From the NCBI GenBank assembly GCA_017999645.1, contig JAGNLJ010000013.1:1-60543 (forward strand): 60,543 nucleotides of DNA. The letters run 5' to 3'. Below the pieces are notes generated by a model that saw nothing but the letters and a program-made list of their open reading frames with translations, was not told the origin of the DNA and did not search any database. This DNA comes from Alphaproteobacteria bacterium. Lineage in GTDB: Bacteria > Pseudomonadota > Alphaproteobacteria > Micavibrionales > Micavibrionaceae. A program made the position numbers and the translations under genes. This document shows, piece by piece, positions 28,249 to 36,923 of the stretch. Every line of letters starts with the position of its first letter. Position 1 is the first letter of the stretch.

Positions 28249-28707
28249 ATGATGAAAATCGACGTCATTGCCGTGGGGCGATTGAAAAAAGGCCCCTATT
28301 ACGATCTTTACCAGGAATACCAGAAGCGCACACGCTGGACGGTGACGCTGCATGAGATCGAGAGTAAATACACCGAAGCCGCCCATATCCAGGGCGATGA
28401 AGCACGCAAGATCAAGGAACATATCAAGGACGATGCTTTCGTTATTGTGATGGACGAGCGCGGCGATGGATTGCGAAGTCTTGATTTTGCCAAGACGCTG
28501 GAAAAACTTCAGAACAATAACGAGAATTATATCCAGTTCATTATCGGCGGTGCCGACGGCCTGACGGATGAGGTCAGGGGCCGGGCCAATCTTCTCCTCA
28601 GCTTTGGTCAGCAGACATGGCCGCATATGCTTGCGCGCGTTATGCTTTTCGAGCAGATTTACAGGGCGCAACAAATTCTCGCAGGACATCCCTATCATAG
28701 AGAATGA
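28249..28707 (+). CDS. rlmH: 23S rRNA (pseudouridine1915-N3)-methyltransferase RlmH
   Basis: SPOUT methyltransferase acting on helix 69 of 23S rRNA. Family blocks: KIDVIAVGRLKKGPYYDLYQEY at the start, VIVMDERGDGLRSLDFA mid-protein, the knot region FIIGGADGLTDEV and the C-terminal HMLARVMLFEQIYRAQQILAGHPYHRE. 152 residues. Starts at 28249 or one codon later. Follows rsfS, its usual partner. Its TGA overlaps the ATG of the envC-like gene. Confidence 0.96.
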   Translation: MMKIDVIAVGRLKKGPYYDLYQEYQKRTRWTVTLHEIESKYTEAAHIQGDEARKIKEHIKDDAFVIVMDERGDGLRSLDFAKTLEKLQNNNENYIQFIIGGADGLTDEVRGRANLLLSFGQQTWPHMLARVMLFEQIYRAQQILAGHPYHRE

Positions 28708-29870
28708 AACACGAAACGTCATTGCGAGCGAAGCGAGGCAATCCAGGAGTTTTTAGACTCCTGCTGGATTGCTTCGTCGCTATGCTCCTCGCAATGACGG
28801 TAATTTTACCTGCGCATGCCGAGCCGTCGCTCAAGCAAAAGCTGAAGCAGCATGAGCAAAAAACCGAAACGCTGCAGCAAGAAGTCAAGAAGATCGAGAA
28901 AGAATTATCCGGCACGCGCAATGAACTGGTGTCAGTTGGTAAATCAATCCAGGCCAATGAAAAATCTCTGCAGGATCTTGAGGGCCGCATTGATGAACTT
29001 GAGAAGAAAAAAACCGAAATAAAAACAGCGCTGCAGACCGATCGTAAATCTATGGCTGATCTTATTCTGGCATTGGAGCGCATTCGCCGCGTGCCACCCG
29101 AGGCAATGATCGCCCGGCCCGATGCCCCTTTCCGCACAGCGCAAAGCGCCTTGCTCATGGGTGACATCATCCCCTCCCTTTATAAAAAAGCGGATGCGCT
29201 CAAAGAAAATCTCAAAAATCTTGACGAGATCACCGCCGATCTAGAAGAAAAGCGCGGGCGCGAGCAGAAAGAAGCCGCGACATTGGCGGGCGAGCAGGAA
29301 AAACTCGCTGGTCTCGTGGATAAACGTGAAAAACTTTTCGAAGATACGCATGCCGATCTTGAGTCTGAAAAAGCCAACGTCAAAAAAATATCGCAGCAGG
29401 CTCGCAACCTTGCCGACCTTGTCACACGCCTCGACAACGACCGGCAACAGCGTAAGCCCGAAAAGAAAGTCGTCAGTGTTCCTTCGGGCAATTCCCGCCT
29501 GCCGATTTCAGGCATCATCCGCACGCGATATGATGAGCCGGACAGTTTCGGCGCACCCAGCAAGGGCGTTTCCATTGAGGGTCGCGCCGGGGCGCTGGTG
29601 GTGGCTCCGATGGGCGGGGTCGTCCGTTTTGCCGGGCATTTCCGAAACTATGGGAATATTGTCATCCTCGAACATGAAAAAGGCTTCCATAGCCTTGTTG
29701 CAGGATTAGAAAAAATCGATACAGTGGTGGGCCAAAGCGTTTCAGCGGGCGAACCACTCGGGCTCTTGCACCGGGCCGAAAACCCCGGAGAGAAGCCTGC
29801 TTTATACTACGAGCTCCGGCTCAACGGGCGGCCTATCAATCCTGCAACGAAATTTGCCGATCTTGGTTAA
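28704..29870 (+). CDS. envC: EnvC-like murein hydrolase activator with repeat-derived signal peptide
   Basis: Periplasmic EnvC-type protein of 388 residues: export signal to about residue 39 (cleavage after PAHA), Glu/Lys-rich coiled coil over ~40-250 and a LytM/M23 domain over ~285-385. The M23 zinc ligands are missing (no HxxxD, and LYYEL where HxH would be), so it should activate an amidase rather than cut murein itself. The start overlaps the rlmH TGA (ATGA), implying coupling. Residues 6-32, including most of the signal peptide, are encoded by the palindromic repeat at 28717-28799. ctpA follows 17 bp later. Confidence 0.87.
   Translation: MKHETSLRAKRGNPGVFRLLLDCFVAMLLAMTVILPAHAEPSLKQKLKQHEQKTETLQQEVKKIEKELSGTRNELVSVGKSIQANEKSLQDLEGRIDELEKKKTEIKTALQTDRKSMADLILALERIRRVPPEAMIARPDAPFRTAQSALLMGDIIPSLYKKADALKENLKNLDEITADLEEKRGREQKEAATLAGEQEKLAGLVDKREKLFEDTHADLESEKANVKKISQQARNLADLVTRLDNDRQQRKPEKKVVSVPSGNSRLPISGIIRTRYDEPDSFGAPSKGVSIEGRAGALVVAPMGGVVRFAGHFRNYGNIVILEHEKGFHSLVAGLEKIDTVVGQSVSAGEPLGLLHRAENPGEKPALYYELRLNGRPINPATKFADLG
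28717..28799. repeat. Dispersed palindromic repeat, family A copy 1
   Basis: Nested inverted repeats: CGTCATTGCGAG (28717-28728) with CTCGCAATGACG (28788-28799), GCAATCCAG (28738-28746) with CTGGATTGC (28764-28772), and AGGAGT/ACTCCT at the tip. A second copy is at 32909-32986. This copy lies wholly inside the envC-like coding region and keeps the frame open. Confidence 0.9.
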
Positions 29871-29887
29871 CAAAGGACATTAACTTT

Positions 29888-31255
29888 ATGCGCTATCTAC
29901 TTCCCCTGCTTGGTTTTTCAGTTATTGCTCTCTCGGTTCCGGCTTTTGCCGCAGATGAAGAGCGAACCGCCGGGAAACCCGACCAGGAGAACACCTATAG
30001 CGAGACCTACCGGCAGTTAAATCTTTTTGGCGATGTATTCGAGCGTGTCCGCAGCCAGTATGTCGAGCCAGTTGACGACAAAACGCTGGTGGAAAGTGCG
30101 ATCAACGGCATGCTCACGAGCCTCGACCCGCACTCGGGCTATCTCAACGAAGACAGCTTCACCGAAATGCAGGTGAATACGAAGGGCGAATTCGGTGGCC
30201 TTGGTATCGAAGTCACCATGGAGAACGGCTTCGTGAAAGTCGTTTCACCAATTGATGACACACCTGCTTTCCGCGCCGGCATTCAGGCCGGGGATTATAT
30301 CGTTGAAATCGATGGTGAGAGCGTTATGGGTCTTAGCCTTGCGGATGCCGTCGATAAAATGCGCGGCAAGGTCGGCAGCTCGATCAAGCTGGTTATCCGC
30401 CGCGAAGGCAATCCTGATCCCCTGCCGTTCGAACTCACACGTGACATCATCAAAATTCAATCCGTGCGCTACCACACAGAAGGTAATGCCGGTTATATCC
30501 GCATTACGACCTTCAACCAGAACACCCAGCCTGGTCTGAACAAGGCGATTGAGGAAATTAAAAAGAAACTCGGCACAAACTTGATTGGCTATGTGCTGGA
30601 TATGCGGAACAACCCGGGCGGCTTGCTCGACCAGGCTATTTCGGTTTCCGATACGTTCATTGATCGCGGTGAAATCGTTTCCACGCGCGGGCGCCACGAA
30701 AGCGATACCAAGCGTGATAACGCAACGCCGGGTGACTCGGCTGATGGTCTGCCTATCGTCGTCTTGATTAATGGCGGTTCGGCTTCCGGTTCTGAAATCG
30801 TTGCAGGAGCGTTGCAAGATCACAAGCGCGCCATTCTTCTCGGTACGAAATCGTTCGGTAAGGGTTCGGTTCAAACCGTAATCCCGCTGCCCGGACATGG
30901 TGCGATGCGCTTGACCACGGCGCGTTACTATACGCCTTCGGGTCGCTCAATTCAGGCGAAGGGCATTGAGCCGGATATTCTGGTTGAACCGGCGAAAATC
31001 GAAGCGCTGAAAATGACAGGAATTAGCGAGGCCGATTTGCGCGGCGCACTGGAAAATCCTGACAAGGAAAAAGACAAAGCCAAGGAAGAAGCCGCTAAAT
31101 CCGAAAAGGAAAAAGCGAAAGAAGAAACACCGCCGAAAACCGGCGCGGCCCCTGTTGAGGGCGAAGAAGGCGTGCAGGATTACCAGCTGATGCGCGCGCT
31201 CGATCTTCTGAACGGCCTCTCGCTTTACAAAAGCGGGCTAAAGGCAAACGATTAA
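29888..31255 (+). CDS. ctpA: Carboxy-terminal processing peptidase (S41 family)
   Basis: Periplasmic serine protease of the CtpA/Prc type, 455 residues. Signal peptide to about residue 21 (VPAFAAD), PDZ domain around 95-180 (GEFGGLGIEVTMENGFVKV, RAGIQAGDYIVEIDG), catalytic serine motif GGSASGSEIVAGAL near 297-310 and catalytic lysine in GTKSFGKGSVQT near 322-333. The last ~60 residues are a Lys/Glu-rich linker plus a conserved tail. EnvC-CtpA-deacetylase-RppH is a common alphaproteobacterial order; in other systems Ctp proteases control murein hydrolase levels, which fits its position next to envC. Confidence 0.95.
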   Translation: MRYLLPLLGFSVIALSVPAFAADEERTAGKPDQENTYSETYRQLNLFGDVFERVRSQYVEPVDDKTLVESAINGMLTSLDPHSGYLNEDSFTEMQVNTKGEFGGLGIEVTMENGFVKVVSPIDDTPAFRAGIQAGDYIVEIDGESVMGLSLADAVDKMRGKVGSSIKLVIRREGNPDPLPFELTRDIIKIQSVRYHTEGNAGYIRITTFNQNTQPGLNKAIEEIKKKLGTNLIGYVLDMRNNPGGLLDQAISVSDTFIDRGEIVSTRGRHESDTKRDNATPGDSADGLPIVVLINGGSASGSEIVAGALQDHKRAILLGTKSFGKGSVQTVIPLPGHGAMRLTTARYYTPSGRSIQAKGIEPDILVEPAKIEALKMTGISEADLRGALENPDKEKDKAKEEAAKSEKEKAKEETPPKTGAAPVEGEEGVQDYQLMRALDLLNGLSLYKSGLKAND

Positions 31256-31268
31256 GGAGCGGGCGGCC

Positions 31269-32456
31269 GTGGACATGACACGCAACGGCAGCTTTGTTAC
31301 CGGTCTCTTTCAGGGCCTCGTTGTCGTTTTTTTTGTTTATGTCGTGATTTTTACAGTCACAATCGTCAAAAGCCGCAGCCCGTCCGAGAGCGCAAAACCA
31401 CTCGCTTTGGCTACAACGCAGATCACACGTATGAATACGCAGCCACAGGTCGAAGCTGTGGTCACGCCGCATCTGGAGCCGCAGGATCAGGCGCCTGCTC
31501 CTGTAGCAGAACAACATGCTTCGGAACCTGTAGCAGAACATCCGCTTGAACCAGTAAGTGAACACCCTTCTGAACAAGCGCATGCTCCCGCACCTGAGGC
31601 GCATGGGTTTTCTGACCTGATAGAAATGACTCCGCTAGGGCCGCTGCCAAAACGTTCGGCAAGTGGCCAGACACCTTACGACGCTTACAAAAAACCTTAC
31701 ACGCCGGATGGAAGCCCGGCGATTGCGCTCGTAGTGCTGGATTACGGGATGTCGGCGATCGATTCCAAAGAGGCGCTTAAGAAACTGCCCGGCGAAGTTT
31801 CTCTTATTCTTAATCCCTATGCGCAGACGCCGGATACATGGAAGAGTCTGGCTGGTGCGGAAGGACATGAATTCTGGGTTTTTATGCCGGTGGAGAGTCA
31901 GGATTATCCCACTGTTACCGATCCGGGTCCGCAGGCCCTGCTTGCGCATTCCGATTTCAAATATAACCAAGAGAAATTTCTCTGGGCGCTCTCGCGCACA
32001 TCGGGTTATGCAGGAATCGCAGGTTATACCGACACGGCGTTCCTGAATGCGCAATCGGCGCTGAAGAGTTTGTGGAATGAAGGGTATGACCGCGGCATTG
32101 GTTATCTCGAGATCAATCCCGCAGGGCTTGAAGGTGTCGAGATGAACGCTATCGAAAAGAAAGCGCCCTATATCCGCAACCATTCAATTTATGAAGAAGG
32201 CGCGCAGTCGCCTGAAGCATGGCTGAAAGCGCTTGAGATGGAAGCGACGAATAACGGTTTCACAGTTGGTATTATCAAGCGGCCCTATCCCAAGGTTGTC
32301 GATGCTGTTGCCGCTTGGTCGGCGACTCTCAAAGATCGCGGTTATTCCCTCGCCCCGGTTTCCGCGCTGGCGCAGGCGAATAAAGACGTTCCTGAAACTC
32401 CTCCTTCCGCAGCACCTGCCGCCGCCGAGCATCATGAAACCGCACCGGCACACTGA
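31269..32456 (+). CDS. Divergent polysaccharide deacetylase family protein
   Basis: 395 residues. An N-terminal TM anchor (19-41: FQGLVVVFFVYVVIFTVTIV), a Pro/Glu/His-rich linker (60-115) and a C-terminal domain from ~150 (ALVVLDYGMSA, GEVSLILNPYAQ, HEFWVFMPVES, GYAGIAGYTDTAF, YLEINPAG) of the divergent polysaccharide deacetylase family. The usual DD(L)G catalytic pair reads LDYG here, so activity is doubtful. GTG at 31269 is taken as start because GGAG lies nine bases before it; ATG at 31275 is possible. Overlaps rppH by 23 bp. Confidence 0.82.
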   Translation: MDMTRNGSFVTGLFQGLVVVFFVYVVIFTVTIVKSRSPSESAKPLALATTQITRMNTQPQVEAVVTPHLEPQDQAPAPVAEQHASEPVAEHPLEPVSEHPSEQAHAPAPEAHGFSDLIEMTPLGPLPKRSASGQTPYDAYKKPYTPDGSPAIALVVLDYGMSAIDSKEALKKLPGEVSLILNPYAQTPDTWKSLAGAEGHEFWVFMPVESQDYPTVTDPGPQALLAHSDFKYNQEKFLWALSRTSGYAGIAGYTDTAFLNAQSALKSLWNEGYDRGIGYLEINPAGLEGVEMNAIEKKAPYIRNHSIYEEGAQSPEAWLKALEMEATNNGFTVGIIKRPYPKVVDAVAAWSATLKDRGYSLAPVSALAQANKDVPETPPSAAPAAAEHHETAPAH

Positions 32457-32907
32457 CCTTTACCGTGCCTGCGTCGGCGTTGCGCTGTTTAATGCGCAAG
32501 GCAAGATTTTCGTTGGTGAGCGCATCGATACGCCGGGTGCGTGGCAGATGCCGCAGGGCGGTATTGATGGCGATGAAACAATTGAACAGGCCGCGTTTCG
32601 TGAACTCTATGAAGAAATCGGTTGCAACAAGGCCGAGATTATTCGCGTGGCCGATAAAAAAATCCGCTACGACCTTCCCGATGACATGCGCGAGCGTTTA
32701 TGGGGCGGAATGTATAAGGGACAGGAGCAAACCTGGGTGGCAGCGCGTTTTCTCGGCGCTGATTCCGACATCAACATCGCAAACCACGAACCGGCTGAAT
32801 TCAGCAACTGGAAATGGGTTGCCCTGGCTGAGACAATCGACCTGATCGTGCCCTTCAAGCGCGACACCTATAAACAGGTGATCGCGCTTTTTAAGGATAT
32901 TCAATAA
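32434..32907 (+). CDS. rppH: RNA pyrophosphohydrolase RppH
   Basis: Nudix hydrolase that removes pyrophosphate from mRNA 5' ends and triggers decay. Start MKPHRHTDLYRACVGVALFN is the family N-terminus; 157 residues. Nudix box GGIDGDETIEQAAFRELYEEIG near residues 38-60, then the RppH-type WRGQ-like segment (GMYKGQEQTWVAARF). Its TAA lies one base before repeat copy A2. Overlaps the deacetylase-like gene upstream. Confidence 0.94.
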   Translation: MKPHRHTDLYRACVGVALFNAQGKIFVGERIDTPGAWQMPQGGIDGDETIEQAAFRELYEEIGCNKAEIIRVADKKIRYDLPDDMRERLWGGMYKGQEQTWVAARFLGADSDINIANHEPAEFSNWKWVALAETIDLIVPFKRDTYKQVIALFKDIQ

Positions 32908-32908
32908 T

Positions 32909-32986
32909 CGTCATTGTGAGCGAAGCGAAGCAATCCAGTTTTTAAAATGGATTGCCGCGTCGGCCTTCGGCCTCCTCGCAATGACG
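32909..32986. repeat. Dispersed palindromic repeat, family A copy 2
   Basis: CGTCATTGTGAG (32909-32920) pairs with CTCGCAATGACG (32975-32986, one G-T mismatch), GCAATCCA with TGGATTGC inside, plus a GGCCTTCGGCC hairpin. It starts one base after the rppH stop and fills the convergent gap between rppH and tolB. Shares both ends and the GAGCGAAGCGA(A/G)GCAATCCAG core with copy 1. Confidence 0.9.
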
Positions 32987-33000
32987 GAGCACTAAATATA

Positions 33001-34323
33001 TTAATTAGCGTTCAGCGGTGACCATGCCGGGTCGGAGCCATCCTGCGGCGTGCCGAGCTTGCGCTCGTTATAGCCCGTGATGTCGATTGTGTAGACGCGG
33101 GCCGTGCGGGCCGATCCGCTGCCGGGGCTTTCCTTGAAATATGTCAGGACGCGGCCATTGGGCGACCAGCTCGGACCTTCAACGTGATAGGCGTTCGTAA
33201 TCAGGCGCTCGCCGGAGCCGTCCGGACGGATGACGCCGATATAGAACTGGCCCTGATACTGGCGCGTGAAGGCGATCAGGTCTCCGCGTGGCGACCAGAC
33301 CGGGTTGCCGTAGCGGCCTTTGTCGAAGGTGATGCGCTGCACGTTGCTGCCGTCGGCATTCATCGTGTAGATCTGCTGCGAGCCGCCACGGTCGGATTCA
33401 AAGGCGATGCGCGCACCATCGGGCGAATATGACGGTGCAGTGTCGATACCGGGATTTTCGGTCAGGCGCTTTTTTGTGCGGTTGCCGAGGTCTAACACGT
33501 AAACATCCGTGTTACCGCTCTGCGCGAGGCTCATGACGACCTTGTTGCCGTCAGGCGAGAAGCGCGGCGCAAATGTCATGCCGGGGAAATCGCCGAGAAT
33601 CTGGCGACGGCCTGAAGCGAGATCGTACAGGTAAACGCGCGGGGCGCGGCCCTCGTATGACATGTAAGCCACCTGCTGGCGCGTCGGCGAGAAGCGCGGC
33701 GTCAGAACGAGGCTGCCACCGTCGGTCAGATATTTATGGTTGGCGCCGTCCTGGTCCATAATGGCGAGGCGCTTGACGCGCTTGGTTGCCGGGCCGGTTT
33801 CCGAGACGTACACGATGCGGCTGTCAAAATAACCGTCTTCGCCGGTTAGGTTTTTATAGATTTCATCGGAAATAATGTGCGCGATGCGGCGCCAGTTTTG
33901 CTGCGTCGTCGTGTAGGCCATACCAATCAGTTGTTTCTGGCCGTAAACATCCCACAGGCGGAATTCAACGCGCGCCTTGCCGTCGGGCAGTGAGGTTACG
34001 GTTCCCGTTACGAGAGCCTGCGTGTTCGTCGCGCGCCATTCGGCGAAGCGGACGCCGTCGCGCTGGATGGATGCGGCGTCCTGCACGAAGGCCGCCGGAT
34101 TAACCGGTTTGAACAGGCCTGAGCCTGCAAGGTTATTGGAAATGACATTTGGCATTTCCGAAGCAAGGTTTGCGTCCGCACCGCTGCCCGAGAATGGCGA
34201 GATGGCGATGGGCATCGGCTCGATGGTGCCGCGCGTGACGTCAACGCGGAGTTCTCCTTGAGCCTGCGCGGCGGCCGGAATCAGGGCCAAGACAAACAAC
34301 AGGACGGGTAAAATTCTTTTCAT
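33001..34323 (-). CDS. tolB: Tol-Pal system protein TolB
   Basis: Periplasmic TolB, 440 residues: signal peptide (cleavage after AAAQA near 21), an N-terminal domain and a WD40-like propeller with repeated FSPDG/WSPNG units ([34 protein letters not shown]). Works with TolQRA and Pal in outer-membrane constriction at division. Last gene of the tolQRAB run; pal, normally next, is absent and the repeat A2 follows. Confidence 0.96.
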   Translation of the reverse strand: MKRILPVLLFVLALIPAAAQAQGELRVDVTRGTIEPMPIAISPFSGSGADANLASEMPNVISNNLAGSGLFKPVNPAAFVQDAASIQRDGVRFAEWRATNTQALVTGTVTSLPDGKARVEFRLWDVYGQKQLIGMAYTTTQQNWRRIAHIISDEIYKNLTGEDGYFDSRIVYVSETGPATKRVKRLAIMDQDGANHKYLTDGGSLVLTPRFSPTRQQVAYMSYEGRAPRVYLYDLASGRRQILGDFPGMTFAPRFSPDGNKVVMSLAQSGNTDVYVLDLGNRTKKRLTENPGIDTAPSYSPDGARIAFESDRGGSQQIYTMNADGSNVQRITFDKGRYGNPVWSPRGDLIAFTRQYQGQFYIGVIRPDGSGERLITNAYHVEGPSWSPNGRVLTYFKESPGSGSARTARVYTIDITGYNERKLGTPQDGSDPAWSPLNAN

Positions 34324-34355
34324 ATCAAATACTCTCTCGCGTTGCAGATTCGGTT

Positions 34356-35261
34356 TTATAGCATATCACTCGGGTCGAAGTTAATAATGGTGTTCTTCCA
34401 TGTGTTGTATTTGTCAGGTGGCACTGCAAGCGGTGTGCAGCGCGGATTACGCAAGGCGCGCAAAGCGGCCTCTGCGGCAGCCCTGAATGCATTGTCACGT
34501 TGATAACGGCCCATATCGACCACAGCGGCGTTTTGAACGGTTCTGTCCCTGTTTATCTGAACGCGGACTGCAACTATTAGTTCCTCGGCGTATTTGCCGC
34601 CGGCGGACGCGCCGAGATTCCAGCAGCCCTGGAGCTGATGCCTGAGCGCATCCATTTCACTCATGGTCAGGCGATCGGATAATTGCGCGATGGCGGAATC
34701 GACCGCCGAGTTTTCTGCGGTCTCGACAGATTCAACCGGCTGCTCTTCTTTGGTTTCCGGCGTCAGGTTTTTAAGCAGGCTGTCAAAATCCTGTTCCTTC
34801 TTTTTCTCGACCTTTGTCGTGTCAGGCTTTAGCTTCGGTTTTTCCTTCGGCTTGACCTCTTCCTTTTTCTTTTCAGGTTTAGGCGGCGCGAGTTGCTCGA
34901 CAGGCTTTTCCTTCACCTCCTCCTTAAGCTCGGGAGGCTTGGGTTTTTCGATTTCAGGCGGCGTTTCCTCGGCCATTTTCGGCGGCGATGGTTTTTCCTG
35001 CACGGGCGGCGGCAGTTCCTTCTTCTCTTCCTTGGGCTTTACGGGCGTGGCGACGCGGTTGGTCTGCGTCAGTTCATCGATGGGTACGATCTCGATGCTG
35101 ATCGGCTGCGACAATATTTCGTGATCGCGCGCGATAAACGGGATGCCGAAGGCCGTGACGATGAAAAGGATAATATGAAGGATCGCAGACGTAACCACCG
35201 GGGCCTTCATGGAGGAATCAAGGCCGAGGAAATCGTCGTCTATCATAGTCCGGTTGATCAT
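34356..35261 (-). CDS. tolA: TolA-like energy-transducing protein
   Basis: 302 residues from the ATG at 35261, 4 bp after tolR. N-terminal TM helix (~18-40, [19 protein letters not shown]), then a long Lys/Glu/Pro-rich region (about 60-185) that would span the periplasm, and a C-terminal TolA/TonB-like domain ([49 protein letters not shown]). The Pro-rich rather than Ala-helical stalk is typical of alphaproteobacterial TolA. Frame is open upstream over tolR but that is not coding here. Confidence 0.88.
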   Translation of the reverse strand: MINRTMIDDDFLGLDSSMKAPVVTSAILHIILFIVTAFGIPFIARDHEILSQPISIEIVPIDELTQTNRVATPVKPKEEKKELPPPVQEKPSPPKMAEETPPEIEKPKPPELKEEVKEKPVEQLAPPKPEKKKEEVKPKEKPKLKPDTTKVEKKKEQDFDSLLKNLTPETKEEQPVESVETAENSAVDSAIAQLSDRLTMSEMDALRHQLQGCWNLGASAGGKYAEELIVAVRVQINRDRTVQNAAVVDMGRYQRDNAFRAAAEAALRALRNPRCTPLAVPPDKYNTWKNTIINFDPSDML

Positions 35262-35265
35262 GGGA

Positions 35266-35715
35266 TCACCTCGACTTGGCCTCGGAGATGAGCGCCACCT
35301 TCGTAAAGCCCGCGCCGCTGACGGCGCCCAGCAATTCCATGATGCCGCCATATTCGAGGCTCTGGTCGCCGCGAATGTAGATGCGGCGGTCGGTCTGGCC
35401 TTCGGTCATGGCGGAAAGGAGGCCGATCAGCTTGGAGCGCTCGACGGCGGTTTCGCCGATAAATAATTTTCCGTCTTTATCGAGCGTGATTTCGATGGGT
35501 TTGTTTTCTTCATCGCTGATGGGTTTAGCATCGGAATTCGGCAGATCGATGGGCACGCCGGCGGTCAGCAGCGGGGCGGCGACCATGAAAACGATCAAGA
35601 GGACGAGCATGACGTCGACGAGCGGTGTGACGTTGATTTCCGACGTCGGCCGGTAGGTGCCGCCGGAACGGCCCCGTCTCGCTCTTGTTTTTCCGCCGCC
35701 GAATGATGCGCCCAT
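35266..35715 (-). CDS. tolR: TolR, ExbD/TolR family
   Basis: 149 residues. TM helix near 28-48 with the proton-path Asp (INVTPLVDVMLVLLIVFMV), then a periplasmic ExbD/TolR domain (VPIDLPNSDAKPI, RIYIRGDQSLEYG). The Arg/Gly-rich N-terminus is usual for TolR. 3 bp after tolQ and 4 bp before tolA. Confidence 0.95.
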   Translation of the reverse strand: MGASFGGGKTRARRGRSGGTYRPTSEINVTPLVDVMLVLLIVFMVAAPLLTAGVPIDLPNSDAKPISDEENKPIEITLDKDGKLFIGETAVERSKLIGLLSAMTEGQTDRRIYIRGDQSLEYGGIMELLGAVSGAGFTKVALISEAKSR

Positions 35716-35718
35716 GGT

Positions 35719-36507
35719 TTATGCGACCTTCCTTGTCGGACCCGAGGAGCCTGAGCCGCCATTGCGGTCCTGGCTGTCGAGATGGCGCGAGAGGATTGCC
35801 GAGAATTCATCCGTGAACGCATCCAGCCTGCTGGCGTAGCGGTTCAGGCTTGTCGAAAACACGTTGTAGAAAATTGATGCCGGAATAGCAGCGACGAGGC
35901 CAAGGGCGGTTGCAAAGAGCGCTTCGGCGATACCGGGCGCGACGACTGCGAGCGAGGTATTGTTCGTCGCGGCGATGGCCGAGAATGAGTTCATAATCCC
36001 CCAGACGGTTCCGAACAGGCCGATGAAGGGTGCAGTCGATCCGACGCTTGCGAGGAATGTCATGCCGCGTTCGAGTGAATTCATCTCGCGGCCGATGGTG
36101 ACCGCCATGGCGCGCTCAACGCGCTGGCGAAGTGACGCCTGCATGCTTTCCTTGGACGGAATACCGGCGGAAATTCCCGCCTGCCATTCTTCCATACCCG
36201 CGGCGAAGGTTGAGAGCAGTGGATCCTGTTTGCTGTTTTTGACGCGCGAATAAATTTTATCGAGCGGCTCGCCCGACCAGAATGAATCTTCGAAAATATT
36301 TGCCTTGCGATTCAGCTTTTTCAACGTGCTGCGCTTGGACAGGATAATGGCCCAGCTCCAGACTGAAGCCATAACCAGGAGGATCATGACGACTTTCACG
36401 ATCATATCGGCCTGCAGGAACAGGCCCATCATCGTCATGTCGTGGGCGTAACTCCCCCCGAGATTGACGCCGTCTACGGCTGCAACCGGTACTGCTTCAT
36501 TTGGCAT
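35719..36507 (-). CDS. tolQ: TolQ proton channel subunit
   Basis: 262 residues, three TM helices: one near 30-50 and two in the MotA/TolQ/ExbB domain (FLASVGSTAPFIGLFGTVWGIMNSF and EALFATALGLVAAIPASIFYNV). With TolR it uses the proton gradient to drive TolA. 2 bp after ybgC; same operon as ruvCAB. Confidence 0.96.
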   Translation of the reverse strand: MPNEAVPVAAVDGVNLGGSYAHDMTMMGLFLQADMIVKVVMILLVMASVWSWAIILSKRSTLKKLNRKANIFEDSFWSGEPLDKIYSRVKNSKQDPLLSTFAAGMEEWQAGISAGIPSKESMQASLRQRVERAMAVTIGREMNSLERGMTFLASVGSTAPFIGLFGTVWGIMNSFSAIAATNNTSLAVVAPGIAEALFATALGLVAAIPASIFYNVFSTSLNRYASRLDAFTDEFSAILSRHLDSQDRNGGSGSSGPTRKVA

Positions 36508-36509
36508 GT

Positions 36510-36923
36510 CTATTTGCTTTCCTTGAGATATTTCTGGAAACCGCCACGCAGGCCTTCAGGGATACGCACGGGTTTCATCGACCCTGCGTCGATCGACACA
36601 ACGGTGACATCTGCGGTGAATATCAGGTCTGAGTTACGGTAAATTGATTGTTTCATCACGAGACTGGTGTTTTTGATTTGAGTTACAATGGTTTGCATTT
36701 CAAGCAGATCGTCGAGAACCGCCGGTTTAAGGTAATCGGCATTGATATGACGAACGACGAATAAAATCCCTTGGTTCTCATGTAATGATTTATTCTCAAA
36801 ACCCATAAAACGCAAGAGTTCCGTGCGTCCCCGCTCAGCGAATTTGATGAAGTTGGCATGGTAAACAACACCCCCTGCATCCGTGTCCTCGTAGTAAACG
36901 CGTATGGGTAATTTGTGTTCCAT
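36510..36923 (-). CDS. ybgC: Tol-Pal-associated acyl-CoA thioesterase YbgC
   Basis: Hot-dog fold thioesterase of 137 residues. The catalytic block YYEDTDAGGVVYHANF at 10-25 (D15) followed by KFAERGRTELLR is diagnostic. YbgC acts on short-chain or phospholipid-derived acyl thioesters and is genetically tied to tolQRA. Overlaps the ruvB stop by one base. Confidence 0.94.
   Translation of the reverse strand: MEHKLPIRVYYEDTDAGGVVYHANFIKFAERGRTELLRFMGFENKSLHENQGILFVVRHINADYLKPAVLDDLLEMQTIVTQIKNTSLVMKQSIYRNSDLIFTADVTVVSIDAGSMKPVRIPEGLRGGFQKYLKESK

Noticed and set aside
29504-29870. EnvC-like gene as an active M23 endopeptidase
   Set aside because: The HxxxD and HxH zinc ligands are missing from the LytM domain, so an activator role is more likely.
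34860-35010. Lys/Glu/Pro-coding low-complexity stretch as a repeat or CRISPR-like array
   Set aside because: It is the periplasmic linker of the TolA-like protein; units are irregular and no spacers occur.
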